Positions 20,101 to 27,941 of a stretch of 35,512 nt of DNA are shown here, in pieces. Position 1 is the first letter of the stretch; each line of letters begins with the position of its first letter. The notes below the pieces were generated by a model that worked only from the letters and a program-made list of their open reading frames with translations, did not search any database and was not told the origin of the DNA. This DNA is from Trichomonas tenax (taxonomy: Eukaryota; Parabasalia; Trichomonadida; Trichomonadidae): the NCBI GenBank assembly GCA_023091735.1, contig JALKBU010000520.1:1-35512 (forward strand). Direction: 5' to 3'. The translations under genes were made by a program, and so were the position numbers.

Positions 20101-22532
20101 GATGCTATTTGAATGAAATGCAGGACAACGAAAAAGATTATCCTCTTGGATTGTATTTGCTCAGACCTTGCGTTTTGAACTTAGACTTTGCAAACATGGA
20201 TTCGAATCTTCTGCAGACATATATCAATCTCCCATCTATTTCTTCATACGCTTTGAATCTCCCAATGATCAAAATGTTCACACCTGAGAGCGAATTGCAC
20301 GCTGCTGTCAAAGCCATTTACTATCCTGATTCCAGGTTCTTCCTTCCATCGCTGACAGCAGTACAGCGATTGACAATCTTCGATGAGTGCATTGCCCTTC
20401 TCCGCTGTGTTTCTAAGAATTCCATTGATCAAATGGGAATCGCGAAGTGGACAACAATGGGAATGAATTCTCTCGACAAGAACTGCACAGCAATCTCTAA
20501 TATTGGATTCAAGATCAACCAAATTCGCGCCAGACAAAAGCAACTCGATAGATCAGCACAAAACTTTGCTTTCGTCAACACAAACTTTGCTTCAATTCTT
20601 TTGTCTTCTTCAAATGCAATGAAGAAAGCAGTTAAGTTATTTGTTATTGCATTGATGCCACCAGAGATCAATCACGCGATCTTAATGACTCCAAATCCGC
20701 AGCAACCACAACCTCAGCCCCCGCAGCCACAGCAAACAGTAGATTTAAGGTATGGCATGCAAGTTTTATCTCAAAACATTCCTCGTTTGTACAACATGTT
20801 CACAAAGCTTCCGATGCACAACGCACAAACAATTCCTGCTCTCAAGACACGTCTCGAGTACTTCTTGACACTCCACGACATGTCCTCATTCATGAAGCAG
20901 TTCTCGATAAAGCAGCTCAGCAACCCAAGTTATCACTTGAAACTGTTGATGTTCATGTTCGCTAATTTACCAACAGAACTCAACATCCAAATGATTTATC
21001 AAATTCTTTCACAAAGAATCATCCCACAAAGCATCGTTCCTCAAATACTGGAATACACAAACATGGCAATCGCTCTCGCATTTGCAATGGTTAGAAAGTT
21101 CCCGCAGTCCGTTAATCTCTTCTACCAGAACATTCTCGGACAGTTCAAACCGGATCAAACATCAGTTTGGTTCATTTGGCTTCCCCACATCTTCGCAGTA
21201 TTCGACAATCCGCCGACAGACTTCCTGAAGAAAGTGATGGCTGCCGATCAACACAGGTTCAAAGCAATTCTCAGAAACGCACTTGGATGCGAATCTGCAA
21301 AGAACCCGAAGAATTTGGAAGAAATCGCAAGAGCTCTTTCTAAGACACAAGAAGGCGCAAATCTCAACGAATACGATCAAAGCCTTGTTTGGGCAGACCA
21401 AGTCGAAGCTGATATCGATGCCTACAACACCACTGTTGAAGTTCATCTGAGACTCGCTGAAGAAATCGCAAGTGGACACGATATATCACCTGTTGTCAAA
21501 AGCATCACCGGCGAAAACGTTCTCGAGTACGTCATTAAACATCCGCCATACTTCAGGACAGAGATGACTGCAATTGAGCCAAAGGGACCCTCATACTTCA
21601 GATTCCCAATGCTTAACTCTCAGTGTTTCCACGCCAACATTTACGCACCCGGCGATCGCGAAGCAACAATAACATTCACGATGATGAACGGCCAAAATCT
21701 TTCATTCTCATTGCTCTCATCGATGATGTTTAAGCCGAACTTCTCTGAAGAAATATTCCTTTACTGCGCACACTTATTCATCAGAAATCACCCAGCGTTC
21801 AAATTCAGGTCATTTTTCATCGCACATCCACAGCTTTACTACATTCACAAACAACTTTTGTTGATCTCCGGCGGCTCTTACATCGGCCTCGGCGAACTCG
21901 CTCACACGCAGATCATCGCAGAGCTTCTTAAGAGGAACAGAATGAGCGGCAATGAACCAATTGCAGTCAAATCAAGGAAACCAGCAGCTGAGAACCCAAG
22001 AAAATTGATTTTCAATTGGATCTCAGAGAACTCAGAAGGAAATCGCCTCGATTTCATCTTCATGCGTCAACAGATTGCAAGTCACATTGCTGCTATTTCT
22101 GCTTTGAAGTTCGTGTTTATGAGCGGTTATCCACAGTATCCAAACATGATCTTCTCCACAAACAGATGCAGAGTTGCAATGCCAAGACTCACACACAACA
22201 ACCACAAAGTTGTTCATTTACCACTGACACCAACAATATCAGAATTCTTACCACCATTCTTGCTTCGTGGTTCATTCAGCTCCGCATGGCTCCTTATGTT
22301 AGAATCTATGAACAGAAGCCTCGACAAACTCAGGATTTGCATCAAAGCACTAATCGAACATGGAGAGAAATCGGCTGAAGTTGTCACAGATAGAGTTAAG
22401 AAATCAACACTCGCAGAGACAGAGGACTCTGAAAAAGAGCAATATCCAATGGCTTTCGCTCTCCTCGACCATCTTATCAACGTTTCTGGAAATGCTTTCA
22501 ACTGCCAAGAAACAGGATTCGCATGGATTTAA
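14160..22532 (+). CDS. TRA1: Tra1/TRRAP-type PIKK pseudokinase
   Basis: The 2790-residue product is a very long helical protein with PIKK-family organisation. Residues 1 to about 1850 are HEAT-like helical repeats. A FAT-type region follows, interrupted by a Gln/Pro stretch (QQPQPQPPQPQQ, about residue 2180). A degenerate PI3K-like domain spans about 2475-2740, and a FATC-like end closes with CQETGFAWI. The best Tra1 markers are the block FRFPMLNSQCF near the kinase start, the RYP-like GYPQYPNMIFSTN, and HLPLTPTISEFLPPF, matching the FRLTPN segment of Tra1/TRRAP. I see no catalytic DxxxxN or DFG motif, as expected for this pseudokinase family. Tra1 binds transcription activators in SAGA and NuA4. 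Yeast and human forms are about 3700-3850 residues, so this one is about a quarter shorter. It converges on the SAPS gene, 215 bases away. Confidence 0.8.
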   Translation: MDVAARIKEIFSRQNFPDASMENINLIESFLISGFDDLVKKQIQKIIEFLCSKLPMRSDYQRSTSPSDIEKQMRCLELIHITKPTYLDKNLSSIIEDKLLKIIRYEGKLQLQTFSVLVDHFGMAPRGSPDRCGEFLKFYQEYLKIAVDDVMKVNANLILLILASFNSVYLLDKHDENTIMTYYDILIRIAHSCMFYADRNEFFPYLEQICAKSLRVITRICEIVHNLRPQALQYLMDFGSKLSPDVKYTHIYLNYLSALSTIYSQGDDKSSIVSQFVEQNLIKNLKYFTAKPLVSQRRFIYILINLSKGITDRYLNNQEDAEELLSNVYNLLSNKIGQAVQLLRKIWEYWKSIPQKLGEILEQLMSILELILNEYSENPEQWVEINTFIIRMMKPLFEQSFMTNVDEKNSKMDVLVRFTQYNAFLLDLMGQMITKSNKDTMVLNGKPFPSQNKIFRRTLNDIFQLYCEIISKLPSEWSQTFFNDNIEYFVPKESYHAFHSFFVDRFLAKIQNPFAFLNAITNHLIIHLPNISHPYCELIYKIYLHAFLPDSQLNISPEQNEQLCQTIFNLFLEVLTKNCTELVEMVLIGLFKIYSRKPANSRLVPFIQMLNKSGVNWFTALIPLQPEITYSRFAINLFAVLDSAKNIDAWFTLFLPVLENIDEKKKDLHSFSVAVKFKNLFALFKDLKKSTKFRLLNALSHRLSRSTNMQEIEYLRQLLNTISDFLPAAAEEQQSLKSDYHAVVMNDRKYPLELILETYKESKKDDMLQFMFELILAAFDQMTYHEIAQSKVIREMIAIIKEKNIQLFEGKLPMNYSGYFFYYFIYNQINVPSEQIYDFLHSSSFLFFNIDTVKIALELTDLLIDQVPFGESWLTLITPILQSSQTEFKLGYDIINRHLFQPYANNKIAEEIFSDMYKNCFVLSRRPSYSVRKIVNPCLIALGQFGCIQKMFPKQRSDILAKIGKLITNPNALFSQIRIYFNFLRSFEDCTYQQELFDVFYNYITNQQPPEEPFLYYSEKYQSKIIHLISHGNPMDPSIAQFKQISFLFKVLARLAISTQNEQLANLMYTKTFLLFNEKKNRPYLPGFLKALTKGVQTGIGTYNFIPKDMNKLIHFSSTPKTKPSKTEVRIIKFLMSTNIYTAYANDIVNYVASVCAILKNERNHIKQPTILWFADNIFDIVKIIASQQIQINLIQMIASIADLILTLQMSRPQIKIDPTKAFSAYEKDAAAYIFQMLFKENSTVVFMMLQEYATNPDLFNFYYNGLMYFKMNLGTLQQLKESPSFNLFDFTNRLFKVIGSVISTQNLNQQNLKELMKVALAVYQLAFKENSHFKPSILVSLLKILLPEDNKLLASNQDNNSNVYPSNIYFFLHKPQAFMQDVVIRKIAMLLSKTPQNNEIVPVIIEKIKNANPYIKTFFNHILSEFYKLQAPQNPIEFQIREIPVNEILLKYIYGYSTAVLHQYENVIITDILSTPLIYINADVHKALIIKKDLHENSCITTNRLVHMINGGHCSASNLFRERLICFPFFNVHSQNILRCMSQYTAHYPLDQDWFARFLVGLLLSFTSENESTFSRSAVKRFVAYYKPISGIPKKYKPPLFSILCHFFLTIKDQSMNILPSILTEIANDVEPHEVSLDLINRLREMIPPINANGKPNELLAQISQGKPQEMLSQLSLRYLLLSPLAKIIFYDHAYFPQILLISQILKVSQNHDILTYFRVALKDSIKYGGDYVSTKILEDISGYLQSQNKVVAPIQDTPFSTVIRWSIDNASDQSLNKLLDALLDAFKPQSAAHFVLEIPRLPVPLPTSIYANIEKLVEEFKPVLNHPQLMFYGAQSAGDNFETAIWNNAWSMQIPNSHIYIFAQLFFPKEISKVVNYMNELRLKKILIIGLQVIAEKLNRFIRYYINMFPSTSLAEVFYSTILYAHDLPLPSKSLFANVEYLNNVTMPDDAFGAIINDGNKYRIPLGYHMLCHFEAARGCYLNEMQDNEKDYPLGLYLLRPCVLNLDFANMDSNLLQTYINLPSISSYALNLPMIKMFTPESELHAAVKAIYYPDSRFFLPSLTAVQRLTIFDECIALLRCVSKNSIDQMGIAKWTTMGMNSLDKNCTAISNIGFKINQIRARQKQLDRSAQNFAFVNTNFASILLSSSNAMKKAVKLFVIALMPPEINHAILMTPNPQQPQPQPPQPQQTVDLRYGMQVLSQNIPRLYNMFTKLPMHNAQTIPALKTRLEYFLTLHDMSSFMKQFSIKQLSNPSYHLKLLMFMFANLPTELNIQMIYQILSQRIIPQSIVPQILEYTNMAIALAFAMVRKFPQSVNLFYQNILGQFKPDQTSVWFIWLPHIFAVFDNPPTDFLKKVMAADQHRFKAILRNALGCESAKNPKNLEEIARALSKTQEGANLNEYDQSLVWADQVEADIDAYNTTVEVHLRLAEEIASGHDISPVVKSITGENVLEYVIKHPPYFRTEMTAIEPKGPSYFRFPMLNSQCFHANIYAPGDREATITFTMMNGQNLSFSLLSSMMFKPNFSEEIFLYCAHLFIRNHPAFKFRSFFIAHPQLYYIHKQLLLISGGSYIGLGELAHTQIIAELLKRNRMSGNEPIAVKSRKPAAENPRKLIFNWISENSEGNRLDFIFMRQQIASHIAAISALKFVFMSGYPQYPNMIFSTNRCRVAMPRLTHNNHKVVHLPLTPTISEFLPPFLLRGSFSSAWLLMLESMNRSLDKLRICIKALIEHGEKSAEVVTDRVKKSTLAETEDSEKEQYPMAFALLDHLINVSGNAFNCQETGFAWI

Positions 22533-22747
22533 TCATTTTTACCATTTATATTTTTATTTTGTTATATTATTTATATTATTTTTATATTAATTTTGTTAAA
22601 ATATCGAATTTGATTAATTTAACTCTTTTTTCCAATGAATTATCTTTGTTTCTGATTTATATATAAGCATATGAAGGATAATTATAATATATCTAAAGAG
22701 AATTAAAATCTAATGCAAATGAAATAAAAATAAAAAACAAAATAAAT

Positions 22748-25306
22748 TTATTTCCGAACAAATGAAATGATTTCCTCAACAAAAGGCTGATCTTGATCCT
22801 CTTCTTCTTCCCCATTGCTATACTCATCATCGTAATTGTAAAACACTCTTGGATTCTCTGCAACAACAACTTTCTTTGGCTGCGGTGGCGGTGGCGGTGG
22901 CGTTTCAGGTCTTTCCACAGATAATGTTGGCGCAAGGAAAAGTCTTGGTGCTGGTTTTTCAAGAACTTCGATAACAAGAACTCTTCTGTGCATTACAACT
23001 TTATTCTTCTCAGGAGCTGCATCTATTTGGTTCAGGTCGAGCTGAAGAAGATAATCTTGTTTCTTTGGCATTTGAGTGATTTCTGTGACAAAATTTAACT
23101 GCGGCTTCGGGAATCCATCCAAAGAAACAGGAGAAGAATCTTCCGCAGGAGTTGGCATAGAGCTGTTATCTATTACTAAATGAGGCTGAATCTTCGAGAT
23201 CTTCGCATTGGATGTCTGTGCGAGTCTTGGAGGAATATTGAGAGAAACTTTCTTCTGATTTTCCACTTCGAGTTCTGCTTCATCAACGTATTCGTACTCA
23301 TATTCATAATCCTCTTCATTATCATCCTCTATGTCGTCGAATCTGTTTGAAGGAACAATGATTGGAGCAGGACGCATTGGATCGAGTTTCTTTGGTGAAT
23401 CGTGGATTATTGTACGAATTGGTTTTTCGTCGTTGAAGAGTCTGTCTGTTAAAAACATCGCCTTGTTTGATCTTGGACTCTCTGGATTGATCTTCGGGAT
23501 TGGCTTCTGTCCCTTCGCCAGAGCCTCCGTTGGGAGTGGCTCCGCAAGTGCTTCGTCCTCTGTGAGGTCAGGAAGACGGCTCTGATATTGTGCATAGCTC
23601 TCAGATACTTCGACTTCTGGGAGTTCGAAAACATCATCTTCCTCTTCTTCAGAGTCGTCATCATCTGATGCAATCATCAAAGATGGCGGTCTAAGGCCAT
23701 CTTGTATCAATAATGGCATCAGTGGTGGTGGATCGAGAGTATGTGGTTCATTATCGTCATCATTATCATCATCAATCTTCGTGTCTTCATCATCTGAATG
23801 CGATCTCTTCTTCGGCATTCGTATTGGCAGTTCTTTAGGTTTCGTTGCAAGACTCTGACGTGCTTTAACAGGCTTTGCTGGTTTCGCAGGTTTCTTTGGT
23901 GATGGTGAAGGGGGAGGACGAGAAATTGTGGTGTTAACATCAAGATGTGGTAATCTTGTGATTGTTTTGAACATTGATGACATTTTCTCTATTAAATCTG
24001 GACTCTTCCATAACTGTTTGACGTTGAATTCAGGATGATAAATGTCGTTATTTTCCATAATCTTTTTGTCTGTTTTAATGAAATCATCGATAAGAGATTG
24101 ATTGAATTTAATAACTTGTGATTTTTGCGCATTTCGGAGTTGTTCAGCACAATAATCTGATTCTGGTTCCATTTCGATACCCTGCGAAGCGTGCAACAGT
24201 TCTATTCTAAACGCAATCATCATATTCGATTTCATCAATGGATTATTTGCGTACGCGTGATCGACAATTTGTTTGATTCCACTCGATAATTCTTTATTTT
24301 TGGGGTCAACTTCGAGGACTTTTCTTATCATTGCAGCACAAGCAATCAAAACGAAGTTGTTTGCGGGTCTTTTGAGCAATCTGTAGACGAAAAACTCGAT
24401 TGATTTATTTCCAATCATAACGTTCCACGCTGCAATGTAAAGAAGAGAATACTGCAACAAAATATCTGTAGACTTGAAGCAGTTAACAACTGATAACACT
24501 GAATACCCCAAAGCTTCGTTTGGTTCGAGATTTAATCCTAATCTAATGACTAAAGCTCTCTCTTGGTCATCAGATGCATCCTGCAGCATCAATGGGATCG
24601 CCTGACTCACAATATTGAATAATTCAGACTTATTTCCGTATTCGTTGAAATAAATGCACAAAATTTCAATCGCTTTTTGTCTTTGTTGAGGGTTTAATTT
24701 TGGTATCGCAGCGTTGTTCGCGACGTCCTTATTGACATCCCCTGGAATTTTTGGACCTGTTCCATGCATATCCATCAAAGCAGCGAATGCAACCCACGCA
24801 AACGTAACGACGTCGTTTGAGCGCGGAATAATACGCGAAGAGAAGTGAAAAACAGCAGGAAGTTGTAATGATGCGACAATCGATGGATAAATCTTGCGAG
24901 AAGAGTATAATGTATATAAAACGTCATCAGGCCACGTATCGAAAGCTTTAAGCATCACCTGCATGACGATGCCTATGACGTATCTATGAACTGTCTTTGG
25001 TTTATCGAGAATTTCAATCAGGTGTTCGCAAATATCGAGATTATCAACTATTGCCCTCAATATCATAGTATTCGGGGAAATACACAATCCGAGTATATGC
25101 CTGTCTGTCTGGAAGTCTTTTGACGTGTGCAAAACATCGATCATTTTGTGAATATTCTCACTTTTCGAGAAAATATTCACGAGTTGTCTGTTTTTCGTTC
25201 TCCAAGCCGCTTGGACATCGTCACACCTCAAAATCGCCGCGATATTCGGTGGATCATGCTTGAGGAAGTCTTCAACGCTTTCTCCGCGCGAAGAACTTCG
25301 ACTCAT
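22748..25306 (-). CDS. SAPS-domain-like protein (PP6 regulatory subunit/Sit4-associated)
   Basis: The 852-residue protein has an N-terminal helical-repeat half (residues about 1-390) and a disordered half. The start resembles the SAPS domain of Sit4-associated proteins and PP6R1-3: a short acidic-hydrophobic helix (VEDFLKHDPPNIAAILRCDD), then AAWRTKNRQLVNIFS in the place of the family's helix around K-x-Q-N-K-x-L-I-x-F-L. Two Armadillo-like helical stretches follow. In the known family, this domain binds the PP6/Sit4 phosphatase. The C-terminal half contains Pro/Lys segments, several Asp/Glu runs (for example DSEEEEDD and DIEDDNEEDYEYEYEY) and a poly-Pro run near the end. The start sits 7 bases after a TTTCATAACTT initiator-like element. 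An unrelated Armadillo-type scaffold is the main alternative. Confidence 0.55.
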   Translation of the reverse strand: MSRSSSRGESVEDFLKHDPPNIAAILRCDDVQAAWRTKNRQLVNIFSKSENIHKMIDVLHTSKDFQTDRHILGLCISPNTMILRAIVDNLDICEHLIEILDKPKTVHRYVIGIVMQVMLKAFDTWPDDVLYTLYSSRKIYPSIVASLQLPAVFHFSSRIIPRSNDVVTFAWVAFAALMDMHGTGPKIPGDVNKDVANNAAIPKLNPQQRQKAIEILCIYFNEYGNKSELFNIVSQAIPLMLQDASDDQERALVIRLGLNLEPNEALGYSVLSVVNCFKSTDILLQYSLLYIAAWNVMIGNKSIEFFVYRLLKRPANNFVLIACAAMIRKVLEVDPKNKELSSGIKQIVDHAYANNPLMKSNMMIAFRIELLHASQGIEMEPESDYCAEQLRNAQKSQVIKFNQSLIDDFIKTDKKIMENNDIYHPEFNVKQLWKSPDLIEKMSSMFKTITRLPHLDVNTTISRPPPSPSPKKPAKPAKPVKARQSLATKPKELPIRMPKKRSHSDDEDTKIDDDNDDDNEPHTLDPPPLMPLLIQDGLRPPSLMIASDDDDSEEEEDDVFELPEVEVSESYAQYQSRLPDLTEDEALAEPLPTEALAKGQKPIPKINPESPRSNKAMFLTDRLFNDEKPIRTIIHDSPKKLDPMRPAPIIVPSNRFDDIEDDNEEDYEYEYEYVDEAELEVENQKKVSLNIPPRLAQTSNAKISKIQPHLVIDNSSMPTPAEDSSPVSLDGFPKPQLNFVTEITQMPKKQDYLLQLDLNQIDAAPEKNKVVMHRRVLVIEVLEKPAPRLFLAPTLSVERPETPPPPPPQPKKVVVAENPRVFYNYDDEYSNGEEEEDQDQPFVEEIISFVRK

Positions 25307-25900
25307 AAGTTATGAAATATTTCACAACTTTTCGCTTTCATAACTCTTTATTAATTGATTTCCATCAAATTTCTTTGTTATGGTTTAATTATATATCATT
25401 AGTTGTATCTATTTCATATAGATATTTTGATTATTTCATTAATGTTATCTTGGTCAATAATTTCATAATAGAAACCTCTAAAACGTCATATTTCTATATA
25501 CATTTTAATTGCATATTGATACTGTATTGATTTTGAAACACAACAATAGTTGAATTGCGTCAAACTTGATCAACACATTAAAAGAAGCATTTAATAATGT
25601 TTTTTGGTCTTAAAACCGCTTCCAATTACCATTTATAGATGACTCCATGCCTGTATACATGTTTCTAAATACTTGCTACTTCAGGAACGATTTTTTGACA
25701 TGATAATTTTCACATAAAAAAACAACGAAATTAACTTCACACTTAATTAGCATGATTGCCATCTATTAGCAATGCATTGATAAGAGCTTAGATTCTCAAT
25801 AATGCTTATAAGTATCATGCAAAATAATTTATATTTGTCTAGATAAACATGTTTTTTAATTGTTTAGGTTTAGATCTTATTTTGACATTTTACGTGTCAG
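25307..25900. promoter_or_regulatory. Divergent intergenic region with TGACA/TGTCA motifs
   Basis: A 594-base region between the diverging SAPS and eIF2B-beta genes, with no gene of its own. Towards the eIF2B side it holds TTTTTTGACATGATAA (25691-25706). It also holds an inverted arrangement, TTTGACA (25881-25887) followed by TTTTACGTGTCA (25888-25899), that ends one base before the ATG. The first resembles the motif before the TAF5-like gene. The second is its TGACACGTAAAA form in reverse. Confidence 0.4.
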
Positions 25901-26946
25901 ATGACAAAATTTACAGCGTCATTTTTTATGAAGCAAGAAAGTTTGAATAAAATCACAGATTTCGAGCTGAAAATAAGGCGCCAAGAGATGTTCGACAGCC
26001 ATGAGCTCGCAAAAGAAACAATTGAGTTAATTTGCTCGGTCGTAAAAGAAGCTCAAACAAATTATATTTGTGAAGAGCTCATCATTCAAGTGACGGACAG
26101 ACTTATGTGTAATTCTCCGAATGAAGCAACAATCAAAAACGTATGCTCTCAAATAAAAGTTAAACTTGATGAAGTAAAATCGGAGTCCCAGCCTAAAATG
26201 AAAAGGAGTCAGTCAGCACGTGGTTTCTTTGAGATTTTTTCACCTCAATTAAGTAATGATTCTGATGAAGAAATTGTTGATGATGAAATCAGTATAAAGC
26301 AATTAATGAAATCATCGATGCTTTTAGAGCCGAACTCGATGAATCTTATAAAGGAATTTCAAAAAAAGCAGATGAATTTTTGCATAACAAAGATATCATT
26401 CTCACAGTTGGTAATTCTGAGTCTGTGATAAACTTTCTGAAGGAGGCACACTGCAACCTCACTGTTATTGTTCCTGAGAGGGCTCCAGAATTTGATGGTT
26501 TAGACATGGCAAACAAGTTACTCAAACACAGCCATCTCAAAGTTATTGTTATTCCGGACTCTGCTGTTTTTGCTGTGATTCCAAAAGTTGACACTGTTTT
26601 GCTCTCAGCACGTTCTGTTTTTGCCAATGGTGGTATAATCAGCTAGTCATTATCACACTCTGTCGCCTTAGCAGCAAAAATATATTCGAAGCCTGTCATC
26701 GCTTTATACTGGGAGATGAAACTTGCTTCAGAGATGTACCATCCAGGAGAGACATACACAGCACTCAGGCAGCCAAGTCAGATAGCAGATGAGAACGCTA
26801 TGGACCAGACAAATACAACTGTCATCAATCCAGAGGGTGACTACATTCCTCCAGAGCTTATCACTCTTATGAAGAATGAAACCAGATCTCATATCCCAAC
26901 AGATGTGTTCTCACTTGTTCAGCAAAACTATTTCATTGATTGGTAA
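25901..26946 (+). pseudogene. EIF2B2: eIF2B-beta gene broken by a frameshift and an in-frame TAG
   Basis: The region is homologous to eIF2B beta, part of the guanine-nucleotide exchange factor that reloads eIF2, over nearly its full length. Piece 1 (from ATG 25901 to about 26290) is the N-terminal helical domain. Piece 2, in the frame one base earlier, begins about 26287 with the helix KAINEIIDAFRAEL. It continues through DIILTVGNSESVINFLKEAH, VPERAPEFDG, IPDSAVFAVIPKVD and FANGGIIS, all core blocks of the family. A TAG at 26644-26646 interrupts it at a position where relatives carry an ordinary residue. The same frame then runs on as SHSVALAAKIY to GDYIPPELITLMKNE and stops at 26946. Length and block order are otherwise normal. 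A recent pseudogene, assembly error, or recoding could each explain it; a pseudogene seems most likely. Confidence 0.8.
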
Positions 26947-27348
26947 TCAATACTATATTTTTATTTGACATAAAGTATTCTATTCATCAATCTCTTTTCT
27001 TGCATCATATTCAGATATTTTTTTAAATATCAGCACATTTAAGATATAACAATTTAAGAATATATTATGACGAATTAAAGGAAGCGACATGTGAATTTTA
27101 AGTTACTTAGCAAAAGATGCGGCTTCATGTTCTGTGGTTTGCAATTTTTTCCCATCATTGCATTCATATATATATTTAAAAAGAAATAACATCTCTATAT
27201 TGGAATTATTTGGCTATCAATATGGGTTCATGCTTTCTGCCACCACACAATACGATTGGGGAAAAAATGCGTGTCAAATATTTTTTGACAAAAAATGATA
27301 TGTGTCAGAGATTTTATGTAAAGTTTACAAGACAAAATCTATTTTTTC
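26947..27348. other. Intergenic region with motif cluster before the SLX9-like gene
   Basis: About 400 bases without a gene. Its last 80 bases hold TGTCA (27272-27276), TTTTTTGACA (27281-27290), TGTGTCA (27301-27307) and TTATGTAAAG (27314-27323). These look like a dispersed version of the TGACATGTAAA pairs seen before the TAF5-like gene. A TTTTTTCATGAA stretch surrounds the start codon itself. Confidence 0.4.
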
Positions 27349-27741
27349 ATGAATACAAAAGAAGCTCTTAAGCCAAAAGTAGGAATCACAAAGAAAGATG
27401 AGAAGCGCAAAATGAAGAAGGACAAGCTGAACCAGCAGTTGGCAGCGAAAGAAGTCGCAAAGGCTGAGATGGCGCGCCAAGAAGAACTCGAAAAGCAAAT
27501 GGCCAATCAGCCACAGGAAGTGGAAGCTCAGGCTACAATGGGATCACAATTTGCTGATTTAATCAATCAAATTCAGGCCCAAGGACAAAAAGAATCTGAT
27601 CCACGTAGATCAAATAAGAAGAATAGTAGAATAGCCATTCAGAATGCAAAGGCCCTCATCTCTAGCGCTGCTTTCCAATCTAATCCAGAATCTGCATTTA
27701 ATATCATTAATGCACACTTAGACCACAAATGTTCAAAATAA
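27349..27741 (+). CDS. SLX9/FAM207A-like ribosome biogenesis protein
   Basis: The 130-residue protein has a Lys-rich N-terminus (KKDEKRKMKKDKLNQQLAAK) that continues as an Ala/Glu/Gln coiled helix. A linker follows, then a C-terminal helix ending AFQSNPESAFNIINAHL. SLX9 and FAM207A proteins share this plan: a basic KKEKR-type helix near the start, and a terminal motif in which a Phe-containing helix is followed by NPxxxIxxHL. Slx9 is a nucleolar pre-40S factor involved in pre-rRNA processing and export. The protein is slightly shorter than the yeast form. It has no signal peptide or membrane segment. The match is short and partly compositional, so another nucleolar coiled-coil protein remains possible. 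The stop TAA overlaps TAAA, as is usual for trichomonad polyadenylation. It converges on calreticulin, 200 bases away. Confidence 0.55.
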   Translation: MNTKEALKPKVGITKKDEKRKMKKDKLNQQLAAKEVAKAEMARQEELEKQMANQPQEVEAQATMGSQFADLINQIQAQGQKESDPRRSNKKNSRIAIQNAKALISSAAFQSNPESAFNIINAHLDHKCSK

Positions 27742-27941
27742 AGGAATTATAGAATTTTATTGTTTACAAAGATACGTTTATTTTGAATATTATGACCATC
27801 ATATAAAATGTATTATTATCAAAAATATATTATAATATTGTTATATCAGTTTTGTTCATGATAGTGTGTTTAAAATGGTCTAAGATATCACCGTAATCAT
27901 TTATAATATTAGACTATTTAAAATTAAAAAACTTATAATAT

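Noticed and set aside
26287..26300. Programmed -1 frameshift site in eIF2B-beta
   Set aside because: No X-XXY-YYZ slippery heptamer or obvious downstream stem is present; a base deletion or assembly error is simpler. An intron of suitable length was also considered, but no donor and acceptor pair fits.
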